Origin: Nitriliruptoraceae bacterium
GTDB lineage: Bacteria > Actinomycetota > Nitriliruptoria > Nitriliruptorales > Nitriliruptoraceae
Direction of reading: 5' to 3'
Length of the DNA stretch: 38,845 bases
Assembly: GCA_007122985.1 (NCBI GenBank)
Contig: SKSM01000318.1
Location: forward strand, 1-38,845
A model generated the notes under the pieces. That model saw only the letters and a program-made list of their open reading frames with translations, was not told where the DNA came from and did not search any database. Shown here one piece after another: positions 20,009 to 27,641 of this stretch. The position numbers were made by a program, and so were the translations under genes. Each line of letters begins with the position of its first letter. Within the stretch, counting starts at the first letter, position 1.

Positions 20009-20626
20009 ATGCCTGTGACGGAGCAGCAACAAGCCATCCTCGAGCGTTTCGCCGCGGAGGTCGCCGCCTCACCGCACAACCTCGTCTCCAGGCGCGCCCG
20101 CGAGGAGCTGTGGACCCGGCACGTACCGGAGGCGGTGGCGGTGGCCGACTTGCTGCCGAGCGCAGCCAGCCGATTGCTCGACATCGGATCCGGTGGTGGC
20201 CTACCTGGATTCGTCATCGCGGTGGTCCGTCCCGACCTGGAGGTCCACCTGCTCGACAGCACCGCGAAGAAGACCCGATTCCTCCACCACGTGGCGGAGC
20301 GCTTGCAGGTTACGGTCAGCGTGCACACCGGACGGGCCGAGGAGCTGGCACGTGGACCGTTGGCGGCAGCGTTCGAGGTGGTGACCGCCCGGGCGGTCGC
20401 TCCACTGGATCGGCTGGCTGGACTGGCGGCGCCCTTCCTTGCTCCCGGTGGCGTGCTGTACGCGATCAAGGGGGCGAGGTGGCACGCGGAGCTCGAGGCA
20501 GCCGAGCGCGCGATCGCACGTGCCGGCCTGGCCGTGGCGGCGACACCGGACGACCTTCCCCCGTCGGTGGGCGGTGACGAAGCCGTCACGCCCCGGGTTG
20601 TTATGCTCAGCCGCGGGAGTCACTGA
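20009..20626 (+). CDS. rsmG: 16S rRNA (guanine-527-N7)-methyltransferase RsmG
   Basis: 205 residues from ATG 20009. The track ORF extends upstream through a parS site and is too long. The SAM-binding motif is RLLDIGSGGGLPGFVIAVVRPDLEVHLLD, with SPHNLVSRRAREELWTRHV before it and VVTARAVAPLDRL after it, all diagnostic for RsmG/GidB. The enzyme methylates N7 of G527 in 16S rRNA, and its loss gives low-level streptomycin resistance in other bacteria. No strong ribosome site is visible. It precedes parA by 48 bases, the usual rsmG-parA-parB order. Confidence 0.94.
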   Translation: MPVTEQQQAILERFAAEVAASPHNLVSRRAREELWTRHVPEAVAVADLLPSAASRLLDIGSGGGLPGFVIAVVRPDLEVHLLDSTAKKTRFLHHVAERLQVTVSVHTGRAEELARGPLAAAFEVVTARAVAPLDRLAGLAAPFLAPGGVLYAIKGARWHAELEAAERAIARAGLAVAATPDDLPPSVGGDEAVTPRVVMLSRGSH

Positions 20627-20674
20627 CCCTGTCGAGGTCGACCGACCGCCTGGATAGGCAAGAAAAGGATCGGG

Positions 20675-21595
20675 ATGATATCGGATGACTCGGAAGGGGC
20701 AGCGACGTCCCGTTCCGGCCTCGTGGTGAGCGTGGCGAATCAGAAGGGCGGGGTTGGCAAGACGACCACGGCCGTCTCGGTGGCCGCGGCCCTCGCCCAG
20801 CTCGGGATCCACGTGCTCCTGGTCGATCTTGACCCGCAGGGAAATGCGTCGACCGGACTCGGCTGTCGCCTGGCCGAGGGCGAGCCGTCGACCTACAGCG
20901 TGCTGGTCGACGGCAGCTCCGCCTCGGAGGCGGTGCGCGCGACCGACGTCGAAGGACTGTGGCTGCTGCCCGCCTCGCTCGACCTGGCAGGCGCAGAGGT
21001 CGAGCTGGTGCCGGCCTTCTCCCGCGAGCTGCGGCTGCGCCGCGCGCTCGAGGAGCTGCGACCCCGTTTCGACCTGGTGCTCGTCGACTGTCCGCCGTCG
21101 CTCGGCCTGCTGACGATCAATGCGCTGGTGGCCGCCAATCAGGTGCTGGTCCCGATCCAGTGCGAGTACTACGCCCTCGAGGGGCTCAGTCAGCTGCTGC
21201 GTACCGTGCAGCTGGTCGGAGACAACCTCAACACCGACCTTGAGCTCGGCGGGGTGGTGCTCACGATGTACGACGGCAGGACCAACCTCGCCCAACAGGT
21301 CGTCGACGAGGTGCGCGACTACTTCGGCGACCGTGCCTATCAGACGGTGATCCCGAGGACGGTGCGATTGTCGGAGGCGCCGAGCTTCGGCCAGCCCATC
21401 ACCAGCTTCGACCCGAATAGCCGCGGTGCACGCGCCTACGACCGGCTCGCGGGGGAGATCGCCCAGCGTCTGGGCTTCGACGTGGAGCTGCCCGAGCCAT
21501 CGCCGCTGGATCGACTGCTGGCCGCTGACGACGCCCGGCAGGGGGCGCCCGAGCCCGCAGCCGTCACGAGCACCGAGGAGGGGCTACAGCCGTGA
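20675..21595 (+). CDS. parA: Chromosome partitioning ATPase ParA (Soj)
   Basis: 306 residues. The deviant Walker A motif is KGGVGKTT within VVSVANQKGGVGKTTTAVS, Walker A' is VLLVDLDPQGNASTGLG, and Walker B is FDLVLVDCPPSLG. These mark ParA/Soj, which forms an ATP-dependent nucleoid gradient that moves ParB-parS complexes. The acidic C-terminal ~30 residues are not conserved. ATG 20675 has AAGGA seven bases upstream. The stop overlaps the parB start by four bases. Confidence 0.96.
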   Translation: MISDDSEGAATSRSGLVVSVANQKGGVGKTTTAVSVAAALAQLGIHVLLVDLDPQGNASTGLGCRLAEGEPSTYSVLVDGSSASEAVRATDVEGLWLLPASLDLAGAEVELVPAFSRELRLRRALEELRPRFDLVLVDCPPSLGLLTINALVAANQVLVPIQCEYYALEGLSQLLRTVQLVGDNLNTDLELGGVVLTMYDGRTNLAQQVVDEVRDYFGDRAYQTVIPRTVRLSEAPSFGQPITSFDPNSRGARAYDRLAGEIAQRLGFDVELPEPSPLDRLLAADDARQGAPEPAAVTSTEEGLQP

Positions 21596-22620
21596 GCCGC
21601 CCAACTGGACTCGGACGAGGGCTCGCTGCCCTCATCCCGCCCGCGCCGCAGACCTCGACGGAGACCGCACCGCCCGAGACCGACGGGCCGCCTCCACCCC
21701 CAGAGCAGCCGGCAGCACCCGCGTCGACAGCGACGCAGGAGACCGGCTCGGTGCCGGCCACCGCAGCCACGCTCATCGAGGTGGCGCCGGACCACATCGT
21801 CCCCAACCCGCGCCAGCCGCGGGAGGTGTTCGACCCCGAGGAGCTCGAAGGACTCGCGGTGTCGCTCCGGGATCTCGGGGTGCTCCAACCACTGGTGGTC
21901 CGACCGGTCGACCACGACCACTACGAGCTGATCGCCGGCGAACGACGCTGGCGTGCGGCACAGCTCGCCGAGCTGCCGTCCGTGCCGGTCGTGGTCCGGC
22001 ACACCGACGACATCAACCTGCTGAAGGAAGCGCTGGTCGAGAACATCCACCGGGTGCAGCTCAACCCGCTGGAGGAAGCCGCCGCCTACGAACAGCTGCT
22101 GCAGGAGTTCGGCGTCACCCAGGAGGAGCTCGCCGCTCGGCTCGGCCGCTCCCGCCCCTCGATCAGCAACTCGTTGCGGCTGCTCGCGCTGCCACCGGCC
22201 GTGCAGCGACGGGTCGCCGCGGGCGTGCTCACCGCCGGTCACGCGAAGGCGCTGCTGGCCATCGACGACGCCGATCAGCAGGCGGCCATCGCCGACCGCA
22301 TCGTCAACGAGGGTCTGTCGGTGCGCGCGACCGAGGAGATGATCCGCCTCAGACTGCTCGACGATCCGAAGCAACGCACACCGCAGCGCAAGCGCAGCCC
22401 CACGGCGCCCGGTCTCGTCGAGCTCCAGGACGATCTCTCCGAAGCGCTCGAAGCCCGGGTGCGGATCACCATGGGTGCCCGCAAGGGCAAGCTGGCGGTG
22501 GAGTTCGCGTCCGTCGACGACCTCGAGCGCATCGTCGGGGTCATCGCCGCCGGTCTCGGCCGGCACGCCGACGACGTCGCCTCGCGTGCACAGGCGGTAC
22601 GCGAGGACGACGCGCCCTGA
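21592..22620 (+). CDS. parB: Chromosome partitioning protein ParB (Spo0J)
   Basis: 342 residues, GTG start overlapping the parA stop (GTGA). The N-terminus RPTGLGRGLAALIP is the usual ParA-activating segment, followed by a Pro/Thr-rich linker of about 45 residues. The CTP-binding domain contains NPRQPREVFD, the GERRWRAAQ motif and ENIHRVQLNPLEEAAAY. The HTH reads TQEELAARLGRSRPSISNSLRLLALP, and a C-terminal dimerisation domain ends the protein. ParB binds parS, here probably the three sites at 19119-19927. Confidence 0.96.
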   Translation: MSRPTGLGRGLAALIPPAPQTSTETAPPETDGPPPPPEQPAAPASTATQETGSVPATAATLIEVAPDHIVPNPRQPREVFDPEELEGLAVSLRDLGVLQPLVVRPVDHDHYELIAGERRWRAAQLAELPSVPVVVRHTDDINLLKEALVENIHRVQLNPLEEAAAYEQLLQEFGVTQEELAARLGRSRPSISNSLRLLALPPAVQRRVAAGVLTAGHAKALLAIDDADQQAAIADRIVNEGLSVRATEEMIRLRLLDDPKQRTPQRKRSPTAPGLVELQDDLSEALEARVRITMGARKGKLAVEFASVDDLERIVGVIAAGLGRHADDVASRAQAVREDDAP

Positions 22621-22627
22621 GCCACCT

Positions 22628-22664
22628 GCTCCCGCCGGGTCCGACGCCCGGCCCCTGGGGGAGC
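22628..22664. terminator. Bidirectional terminator between parB and rpiA
   Basis: A two-part stem: outer GCTCCC (22628-22633) pairs with GGGAGC (22659-22664), inner GCCGGG (22634-22639) with CCCGGC (22647-22652), leaving a 7-base loop and a 6-base bulge. It lies between the stop codons of converging genes and can fold on either strand. Confidence 0.55.
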
Positions 22665-22695
22665 GTGTGTCTGGCCGCGCGTGGACCTCGTCGGG

Positions 22696-23400
22696 TCAGC
22701 CGGACAGCGGTGCCGCGTCGTCCGGAGTAGGTCGTGTGACCACCTCGACCTCGTCGCCGTCTGCGAGCAGGGCCTGCTCCGCGAGATCGACGAACAGCCC
22801 GCAGCAGGCAACGCCCGGCAGCACCGAGACCTGGACGTCGGTCACGGCCGGATCCTCGAGTCCGCCGGGACAGCGCGCGTCGAGGATCGCGTTGCCGTTG
22901 TCGGTCACGGTGGGGTCGCCGTCGGCCCCGCGGCGGCGGACAACCTCGAAGCCCAGCCGGTCGAGCTCACGCGAGACCGGCGCCACCGCGAACGGCACCA
23001 CCTCGATCGGCAGCGGGAAGGTGTCGGCCAGGCGATCGACGAGCTTGGTCCGGGTCGCGATCAGGACGAAGCGGCCGGCCATGGTGGCAACGACCTTCTC
23101 GCGCAGCAGGGCGCCACCGCCGCCCTTGGTCGCGGTGAGCTCCCGGTCGAGCTCGTCGGCTCCGTCGATGGCCAGATCGAGCTCATCGACCTCGTCGGGG
23201 GTGGTCAGCGCGATGCCCAGCTGCCGGCACCGCGTCGCGGTCGCCTCGGAGGTCGGCACGGCGACGACGTCCAGCCGGCGCTCAGCCAGTGTGACCAGCA
23301 GGTGCTCCACCGTCGAGCCCGTCCCGAGCCCGAGGCGCATGCCGTCCTCGACCAGCTCGGCGGCTGCCCGTCCGACCGTCTGCTTGCCGACATCGCTCAC
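22696..23400 (-). CDS. rpiA: Ribose-5-phosphate isomerase A
   Basis: 234 residues. RpiA interconverts ribose-5-phosphate and ribulose-5-phosphate in the pentose phosphate pathway. Diagnostic motifs are LGLGTGSTVEHLL (phosphate loop), DLAIDGADELD (catalytic Asp residues) and ATKGGGGALLREK (catalytic Lys and general base region). GTG 23400 overlaps the HAD stop by four bases (GTGA). The track ORF that reaches 24012 is a read-through of the wrong frame. It is the last gene of the aminotransferase-ddl-HAD-rpiA operon and converges on parB. Confidence 0.94.
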   Translation of the reverse strand: MSDVGKQTVGRAAAELVEDGMRLGLGTGSTVEHLLVTLAERRLDVVAVPTSEATATRCRQLGIALTTPDEVDELDLAIDGADELDRELTATKGGGGALLREKVVATMAGRFVLIATRTKLVDRLADTFPLPIEVVPFAVAPVSRELDRLGFEVVRRRGADGDPTVTDNGNAILDARCPGGLEDPAVTDVQVSVLPGVACCGLFVDLAEQALLADGDEVEVVTRPTPDDAAPLSG

Positions 23401-24176
23401 GCGGTGCCCTCCTGATCTTCGTCGGCGACCGCCCGCCAACCGGCCAGCAGCACGGCGAGCTCTCCGAGCCCCTCCAGGGTCAGGTCCGGCGTCACCTCGT
23501 CGGTGAGGTCCTGCAGGTGGCCGAACGGCCCCCGGCGCAGCCAGCATGTGCGCAGGCCGGCGGCTGCGGCAGGCAGGACGTCGTTGTCGACCCGGTCCCC
23601 GACGTAGAGCACCCGGGCGGGGTCCGCGGCGCGGGCCAGGTCGAGCACGGCGTCGAAGAAGTCCGGATCGGGTTTCTCCACCCCCAGCTCGGCGGACGTC
23701 GCCACCCGCTCGCAGGGCAGGCCGAGCTGCTCGAGCTCCTCGCGGCGGCTGGCCGGCTGGTTGCCGGCCAGGACGACGGTGACGCCCTGGGCGGCCAGCT
23801 CGTCCAGGCACGGACGCACGTCCGGGTAGAGGTCCTGCTCCTGGAACCCGCCGTAGCGCCGTTCGTGCTCGCTGGCGAGCTCGGCCCAGTCGATGTTCGG
23901 CGCGACGTGGGGGAAGACGGCCCGGTGGTCCTGTCCCTGCACGATCGCCGCCCCGAACACCGCCGCGAAGCTCAGGCGCGACACGCCGACCAGGTCGGCC
24001 CAGATGCCCCACACGCGGGTCTCATCGATCAGGACCTCGCCGATGTCGAACGCCACGGTCGTCGGTGCCGGCCCGGCCAGCCCGGTCACGTCCCGGGGGT
24101 CGTCGACGGACGGGTCCGCGTCGGCGCTGCCGGACGCGGCGCGTCCCCCGTGCGTGCCGTCACCACCGACGCTCAC
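23397..24176 (-). CDS. HAD-superfamily hydrolase
   Basis: About 259 residues from GTG 24176, which overlaps the ddl stop by four bases. The track start at 24839 lies inside ddl. After a 40-residue Gly/Asp-rich lead, motif I is AFDIGEVLIDET, with the nucleophile Asp and the Gly-containing variant seen in YihX-like enzymes. Motif II is VVLAGNQPASRREEL, motif III includes VEKPDPDFF, and motif IV is VLYVGDRVDNDVLPAAAAG. It is probably a phosphatase of the HAD-IA type. The substrate is unknown. Its coupling to ddl and rpiA is suggestive but not decisive. Confidence 0.85.
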   Translation of the reverse strand: MSVGGDGTHGGRAASGSADADPSVDDPRDVTGLAGPAPTTVAFDIGEVLIDETRVWGIWADLVGVSRLSFAAVFGAAIVQGQDHRAVFPHVAPNIDWAELASEHERRYGGFQEQDLYPDVRPCLDELAAQGVTVVLAGNQPASRREELEQLGLPCERVATSAELGVEKPDPDFFDAVLDLARAADPARVLYVGDRVDNDVLPAAAAGLRTCWLRRGPFGHLQDLTDEVTPDLTLEGLGELAVLLAGWRAVADEDQEGTA

Positions 24177-25126
24177 CCACCACTCCGGACGGTGTCGCGC
24201 AGGGCCAGCGACGCCAGGCGTTCGCACAGCTCGGTGAACCCGAGTTCGGCGGCGTCCGCAGCCAGCGGGGTCAGCGAGGTGTCGGTCAGCCCGGGGCAGG
24301 TGTCGAGCTCCAGCAGCCACGGTCGGCCGTCGGCATCGACGATCAGGTCGGCTCGTGAGACGTGGCGCGCACCGATGGCGTCCACGGCCGTCAACGCGGT
24401 CGCCTCGCAGGCGTCGCGGACCTGAGGGTCGAGCCGTGCCGGGGCGTGGAACTCCGTCGCCCCGGCGGTGTAGCGCGCGGCGAAGTCGTAGGCGCCCTCC
24501 TTGGGGTGGATCTCCACGGCCGGCAGCGGACGGCCGTCCAGCACCGTCACGGCGATCTCCGTGCCGTGGACGAACCGTTCGACCAGGACGGAGTCCGCGT
24601 AGCTGAACGCACCGACGATGGCCTCGGGCAGCCGGGCCGGATCGTGGACGATCGTCAGACCGAGCGCAGATCCGCCGGTGGCGGGCTTGACCACCAGCGG
24701 CGAGCCGAGCGCGTCGGCGACGTGCCCCACGGTGGCGGCCGCCCCCATCTCTCGGAACGCCAGCTGGCTGAGCGTGACGCGGTCGGGCACGTGCAGCCCG
24801 GCGCGGGCGTAGAGCCCCTGCGCGATCGGCTTGTTCCACGCCAGGGAGGACGCGAGCACGTCGGGCCCGGTGTAGGGCAGGCCGATCAGCTCGAGCAGCG
24901 ACTGCACCGTGCCGTCCTCACCCGCGGCGCCGTGCAGCGCGAGGAACGCCAGGTCGAAGCCGCCGCGCTCCAGGGTCGGCACCAGGTCGGCGTCGACGTC
25001 CAGCCGTGTGACCTGGTAGCCCACCTCGGTCAGCGCGTCGGCGACACGGCGCCCCGACCGCAGGCTCACTTCACGTTCGAGCGAGATGCCGCCGCTGAGG
25101 ACGGCGACGGACGTCGGCTGGGACAT
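24173..25126 (-). CDS. ddl: D-alanine-D-alanine ligase family protein
   Basis: 317 residues, ATP-grasp fold. It contains SGGISLEREVSLRSG, ALHGAAGEDGTVQSLLEL, PLVVKPATGGSALGL, VERFVHGTEIAVTVLDG, and RADLIVDADGRPWLLELDTCPGLTDTSLTP. These correspond to the D-Ala site, ATP-binding Lys and metal-binding loop of Ddl, which makes D-Ala-D-Ala for peptidoglycan in the cytoplasm. In the last loop the usual ExNT is ELDT, so one metal ligand is Asp instead of Asn. ATG 25126 has AGGAG six bases upstream. Coupled to the HAD gene. It may be a second or divergent Ddl. Confidence 0.88.
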   Translation of the reverse strand: MSQPTSVAVLSGGISLEREVSLRSGRRVADALTEVGYQVTRLDVDADLVPTLERGGFDLAFLALHGAAGEDGTVQSLLELIGLPYTGPDVLASSLAWNKPIAQGLYARAGLHVPDRVTLSQLAFREMGAAATVGHVADALGSPLVVKPATGGSALGLTIVHDPARLPEAIVGAFSYADSVLVERFVHGTEIAVTVLDGRPLPAVEIHPKEGAYDFAARYTAGATEFHAPARLDPQVRDACEATALTAVDAIGARHVSRADLIVDADGRPWLLELDTCPGLTDTSLTPLAADAAELGFTELCERLASLALRDTVRSGG

Positions 25127-25170
25127 CGGTGGCTCCTGGACGTCGAGGTGTCGGGTCGGGACGGCGGCGG

Positions 25171-26463
25171 TCAGCCGCCGCGGTTGCCGGTCGGGCCTTC
25201 GTGACGCCGCCGGGCGGGCGGGACGTCGTCGCCGAAGACGGCCCTGACCAGGTCGAGCTCCTCGTGCAGCAGCTCACCGAGCCGCGCCACGCCGTCGCCG
25301 ATGCGTGCCACCTCGGGGTAGCTGAAGCACAGCCGTGCCTGCTGCCCGCCGTTGCCGTCGGCGTAGAACCCGCGGCCGGGGACGTAGGCGACGCGGTGGT
25401 TGACCGCCTTGGCGAGCAGGTCGGAGGTGTCGATGCCCGCGGGCACGGTCAGCCAGACGTAGAAGGCTCCGGCGGGCACGGTCCAGTCGACACCGTCGGG
25501 CATGTGCTCCGAGAGCGAGCCGAGCATGGCCTCGGCCTTCTCGTGGTAGACGGTGGTGAACCGCTTGATCTGCTCGCGCCACGGCTGCGAGACGAGCCAG
25601 CGCTCCACGATCATCTGGGTCAGGTTCGAGGGGCAGAGGTCGGCGGCCTCCCGCAGCAGCACGAGCTTGTCGCGGATCGGTGCGGGTGCCGCGATCCAGC
25701 CGGTGCGCAGGCCCGGTGCGATGGTCTTGGAGACCGTGCCGACGTAGACCACCCGGTCGGGGATCAGCTCGCGCAGCGAGGGGTTGGTCCGACCGGCGAA
25801 GTCCAGCAGCCCGTACGGGTTGTCCTCGAGGATCAGCAGGTCATGCTGCTCGGCGAGCTCGGCGAGCCGGTGGCGGCGTTCCACCGTGAGCGACACACCC
25901 GCCGGGTTCTGGTGGTTGGGGATGGTGTAGAGCAGCTTGGGTCGCCGGCCGTCGGCGGCGATGCGCGCGAGCTCGTCTTCGAGCAGGTCGATCCGTAGGC
26001 CGTCTGCGTCCATGTCGATGTGGCGGACCTCGGCCTGGTGGCTGTTCAGCGCGCCGAGGCCACCGACGTAGGTGGGGCCCTCCGCCAGCACGATGTCACC
26101 GGGGTCGACGAAGCACTTGGCGATCAGCTCCAGTGCCTGCTGGCCGCCCACGGTGACGATCAGTTCGTCGGTGCGGCCGGGGACACCCTCGTGGCGCATC
26201 ACCTCGACGAGCAGTTCGCGGAGCTGTTCGCGGCCCTGGCCCCCGCCGTACTGCAGCGCCGTGGCGCCGTCCTCGCGGATCACCTGGGCGGTGACCGCCT
26301 CGACCGCTTCCATGTCCAGCACCGACGTGTCGGGCATGCCGCCGGCGAACGAGACGACCTCCGGGCGGGAGGCGACTGCGAAGAGGGCACGTATCTCCGA
26401 CGCGCGCATGCCACGCACCCGGGCGGCGTAGCGCTCGAGGTACGGATCGGTGTCGACGCGCAT
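25171..26463 (-). CDS. PLP-dependent aminotransferase, class I/II
   Basis: 430 residues, fold type I. The PLP lysine is K246 in GTVSKTIAPGLRTGW. The cofactor Asn and Asp are seen in PNHQNPAG (N186) and LILEDNPYG (D214, Y217), and the phosphate-contact region is TVGGQQALEL. It resembles the 2-aminoadipate/LysN-like group and the catalytic part of MocR regulators, but lacks an HTH domain. The amino donor and acceptor cannot be read from sequence. ATG 26463 has GGGAGG six bases upstream. It heads a four-gene operon with ddl 44 bases downstream. Confidence 0.88.
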   Translation of the reverse strand: MRVDTDPYLERYAARVRGMRASEIRALFAVASRPEVVSFAGGMPDTSVLDMEAVEAVTAQVIREDGATALQYGGGQGREQLRELLVEVMRHEGVPGRTDELIVTVGGQQALELIAKCFVDPGDIVLAEGPTYVGGLGALNSHQAEVRHIDMDADGLRIDLLEDELARIAADGRRPKLLYTIPNHQNPAGVSLTVERRHRLAELAEQHDLLILEDNPYGLLDFAGRTNPSLRELIPDRVVYVGTVSKTIAPGLRTGWIAAPAPIRDKLVLLREAADLCPSNLTQMIVERWLVSQPWREQIKRFTTVYHEKAEAMLGSLSEHMPDGVDWTVPAGAFYVWLTVPAGIDTSDLLAKAVNHRVAYVPGRGFYADGNGGQQARLCFSYPEVARIGDGVARLGELLHEELDLVRAVFGDDVPPARRRHEGPTGNRGG

Positions 26464-26668
26464 TCGTGGCCTCCCGTCCGCGCCCTGGGTGCTGCCGGCC
26501 CGGCTGGCCGAGCCGGACGGTCCACCGGGCCGGGGCCGTGCGGCCGTTCGGCGCGCACGGCTGTGGCGCTAGCATCGGAGCGTAGCGAGCGCCCCCGGGT
26601 GCTCCGGGCACCGTCTGTTGGCGACACGCCCGACCCGGTGCGGCACGGCCCCGATCGCAGGAGTGCCG

Positions 26669-26827
26669 GTGAGCGAACAGGTGGATGGGCACAGCACCGC
26701 GCCGGAGCGCCCGGTCGCGCCCGGCGGATGGAAGCGGGTCCTGATCGGGTTCGCGATCGGGCTGGCGGCCGGCGCCCTGGTTGCGCTGGTGCTGCCCCGC
26801 GACGACGGTCCGCGTCGGGTGAGCTGA
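26669..26827 (+). CDS. Small single-TM protein
   Basis: A 52-residue protein from GTG 26669, which has GGAG five to six bases upstream; the track's earlier ATG (26618) is less likely. It consists of a polar Pro-rich N-terminus and one C-terminal hydrophobic helix (VLIGFAIGLAAGALVALVLP) followed by a short basic tail. No family is recognised. A -10-like TAGCAT lies at 26570-26575. It ends four bases before the GNAT gene, so the two are probably co-transcribed. Confidence 0.55.
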   Translation: MSEQVDGHSTAPERPVAPGGWKRVLIGFAIGLAAGALVALVLPRDDGPRRVS

Positions 26828-26831
26828 GCCG

Positions 26832-27515
26832 ATGGCGCGCCAGGTGACCGCGCTGACCAGCGGCGACGTCGACCGGCTGCCGGCGCCGTGCCGGTGGTGT
26901 CTGTTCTGGGAGCTCGGGGCTGCCTGCCCCCAGCCGCGCACCGAGCCGGCGGTCCCGGGCCTGGCGCTCGAGCGGCCACCGGAGCGACCCCAGGAGCGCA
27001 AGCGCGCCTGGGTCTCCCAGCGTGTCGAGGAGGGCCACCCGCCGGGGCGCATCGTCACGGTGGACGACGAGGTGGTGGGCTTTGCGCTGTTCGGTCCCTC
27101 CCGCGCCTTCGCCCCCAGGGCGTCGCTGATCCCCGGTCCGAGTGCGGACGCGTTGCTGCTGGCCACGGTGTGGATCGCACCGACCCACCGTGAGCACGGG
27201 CTCGGACGGCTGCTGCTGCAGGCCGCGGTCAAGGAGGCGATCCGCCAGGACCGCACCGGCGTCGAGGTCCACGCCGATCGACGGTGGCGTGACCGCGCCT
27301 GTGTCCTGCCCGCGACCTGGCTGCTGCACGAGGGGTTCACCGTTCACCGCGAGCATCCCCGTACCCCGCTGCTGCGGCTGGACGTGCGCCGGACGGTGCG
27401 CTGGGCCGGCCCGCTCGAGCACGCCTGGGACGAGGTCCTCGCGCGGCTGCCGCGCCGCTCGCCGGGCACCGTGCGGGCCGGCGACCACGCCGCACCGCCC
27501 GGCCGCCGCGGGTAG
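26832..27515 (+). CDS. GNAT-family N-acetyltransferase
   Basis: 227 residues. The acetyl-CoA-binding segment is VWIAPTHREHGLGRLLLQAAVKEA, the Q/RxxGxG/A-type loop of GNAT enzymes, preceded by beta strands with IVTVDDEVVGFALFGP. The N-terminus carries a Cys-containing signature, PCRWCLFWELGAAC, which I recall from actinobacterial GNAT proteins encoded near parB. Three cysteines close together might bind a metal. The substrate is unknown. It follows the small membrane protein by four bases. Confidence 0.82.
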   Translation: MARQVTALTSGDVDRLPAPCRWCLFWELGAACPQPRTEPAVPGLALERPPERPQERKRAWVSQRVEEGHPPGRIVTVDDEVVGFALFGPSRAFAPRASLIPGPSADALLLATVWIAPTHREHGLGRLLLQAAVKEAIRQDRTGVEVHADRRWRDRACVLPATWLLHEGFTVHREHPRTPLLRLDVRRTVRWAGPLEHAWDEVLARLPRRSPGTVRAGDHAAPPGRRG

Positions 27516-27641
27516 GGGACGACCGGACCGATGCGTGCAGCCGGGGCGCGGTACCGTCCCAGGAGTCGTTCGACATCGAGAGACCGCCCATCCGCAGTCG
27601 GAGTGGACACCTCGGTGCCTCGGTCCGAGAGGTGATCACCC

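Noticed and set aside
18768-20072. 434-codon ORF on the minus strand, and overlapping plus-strand ORFs 18347-18898 and 19414-20577
   Set aside because: Arg/Pro/Ser-rich composition with no domain, mutual overlap on both strands, and reading through parS palindromes (FHVE) mark them as GC-driven shadows.
19414-20577. Extended start of rsmG (track start 19778)
   Set aside because: The upstream extension crosses a parS site and lacks RsmG similarity; ATG 20009 gives the usual length.
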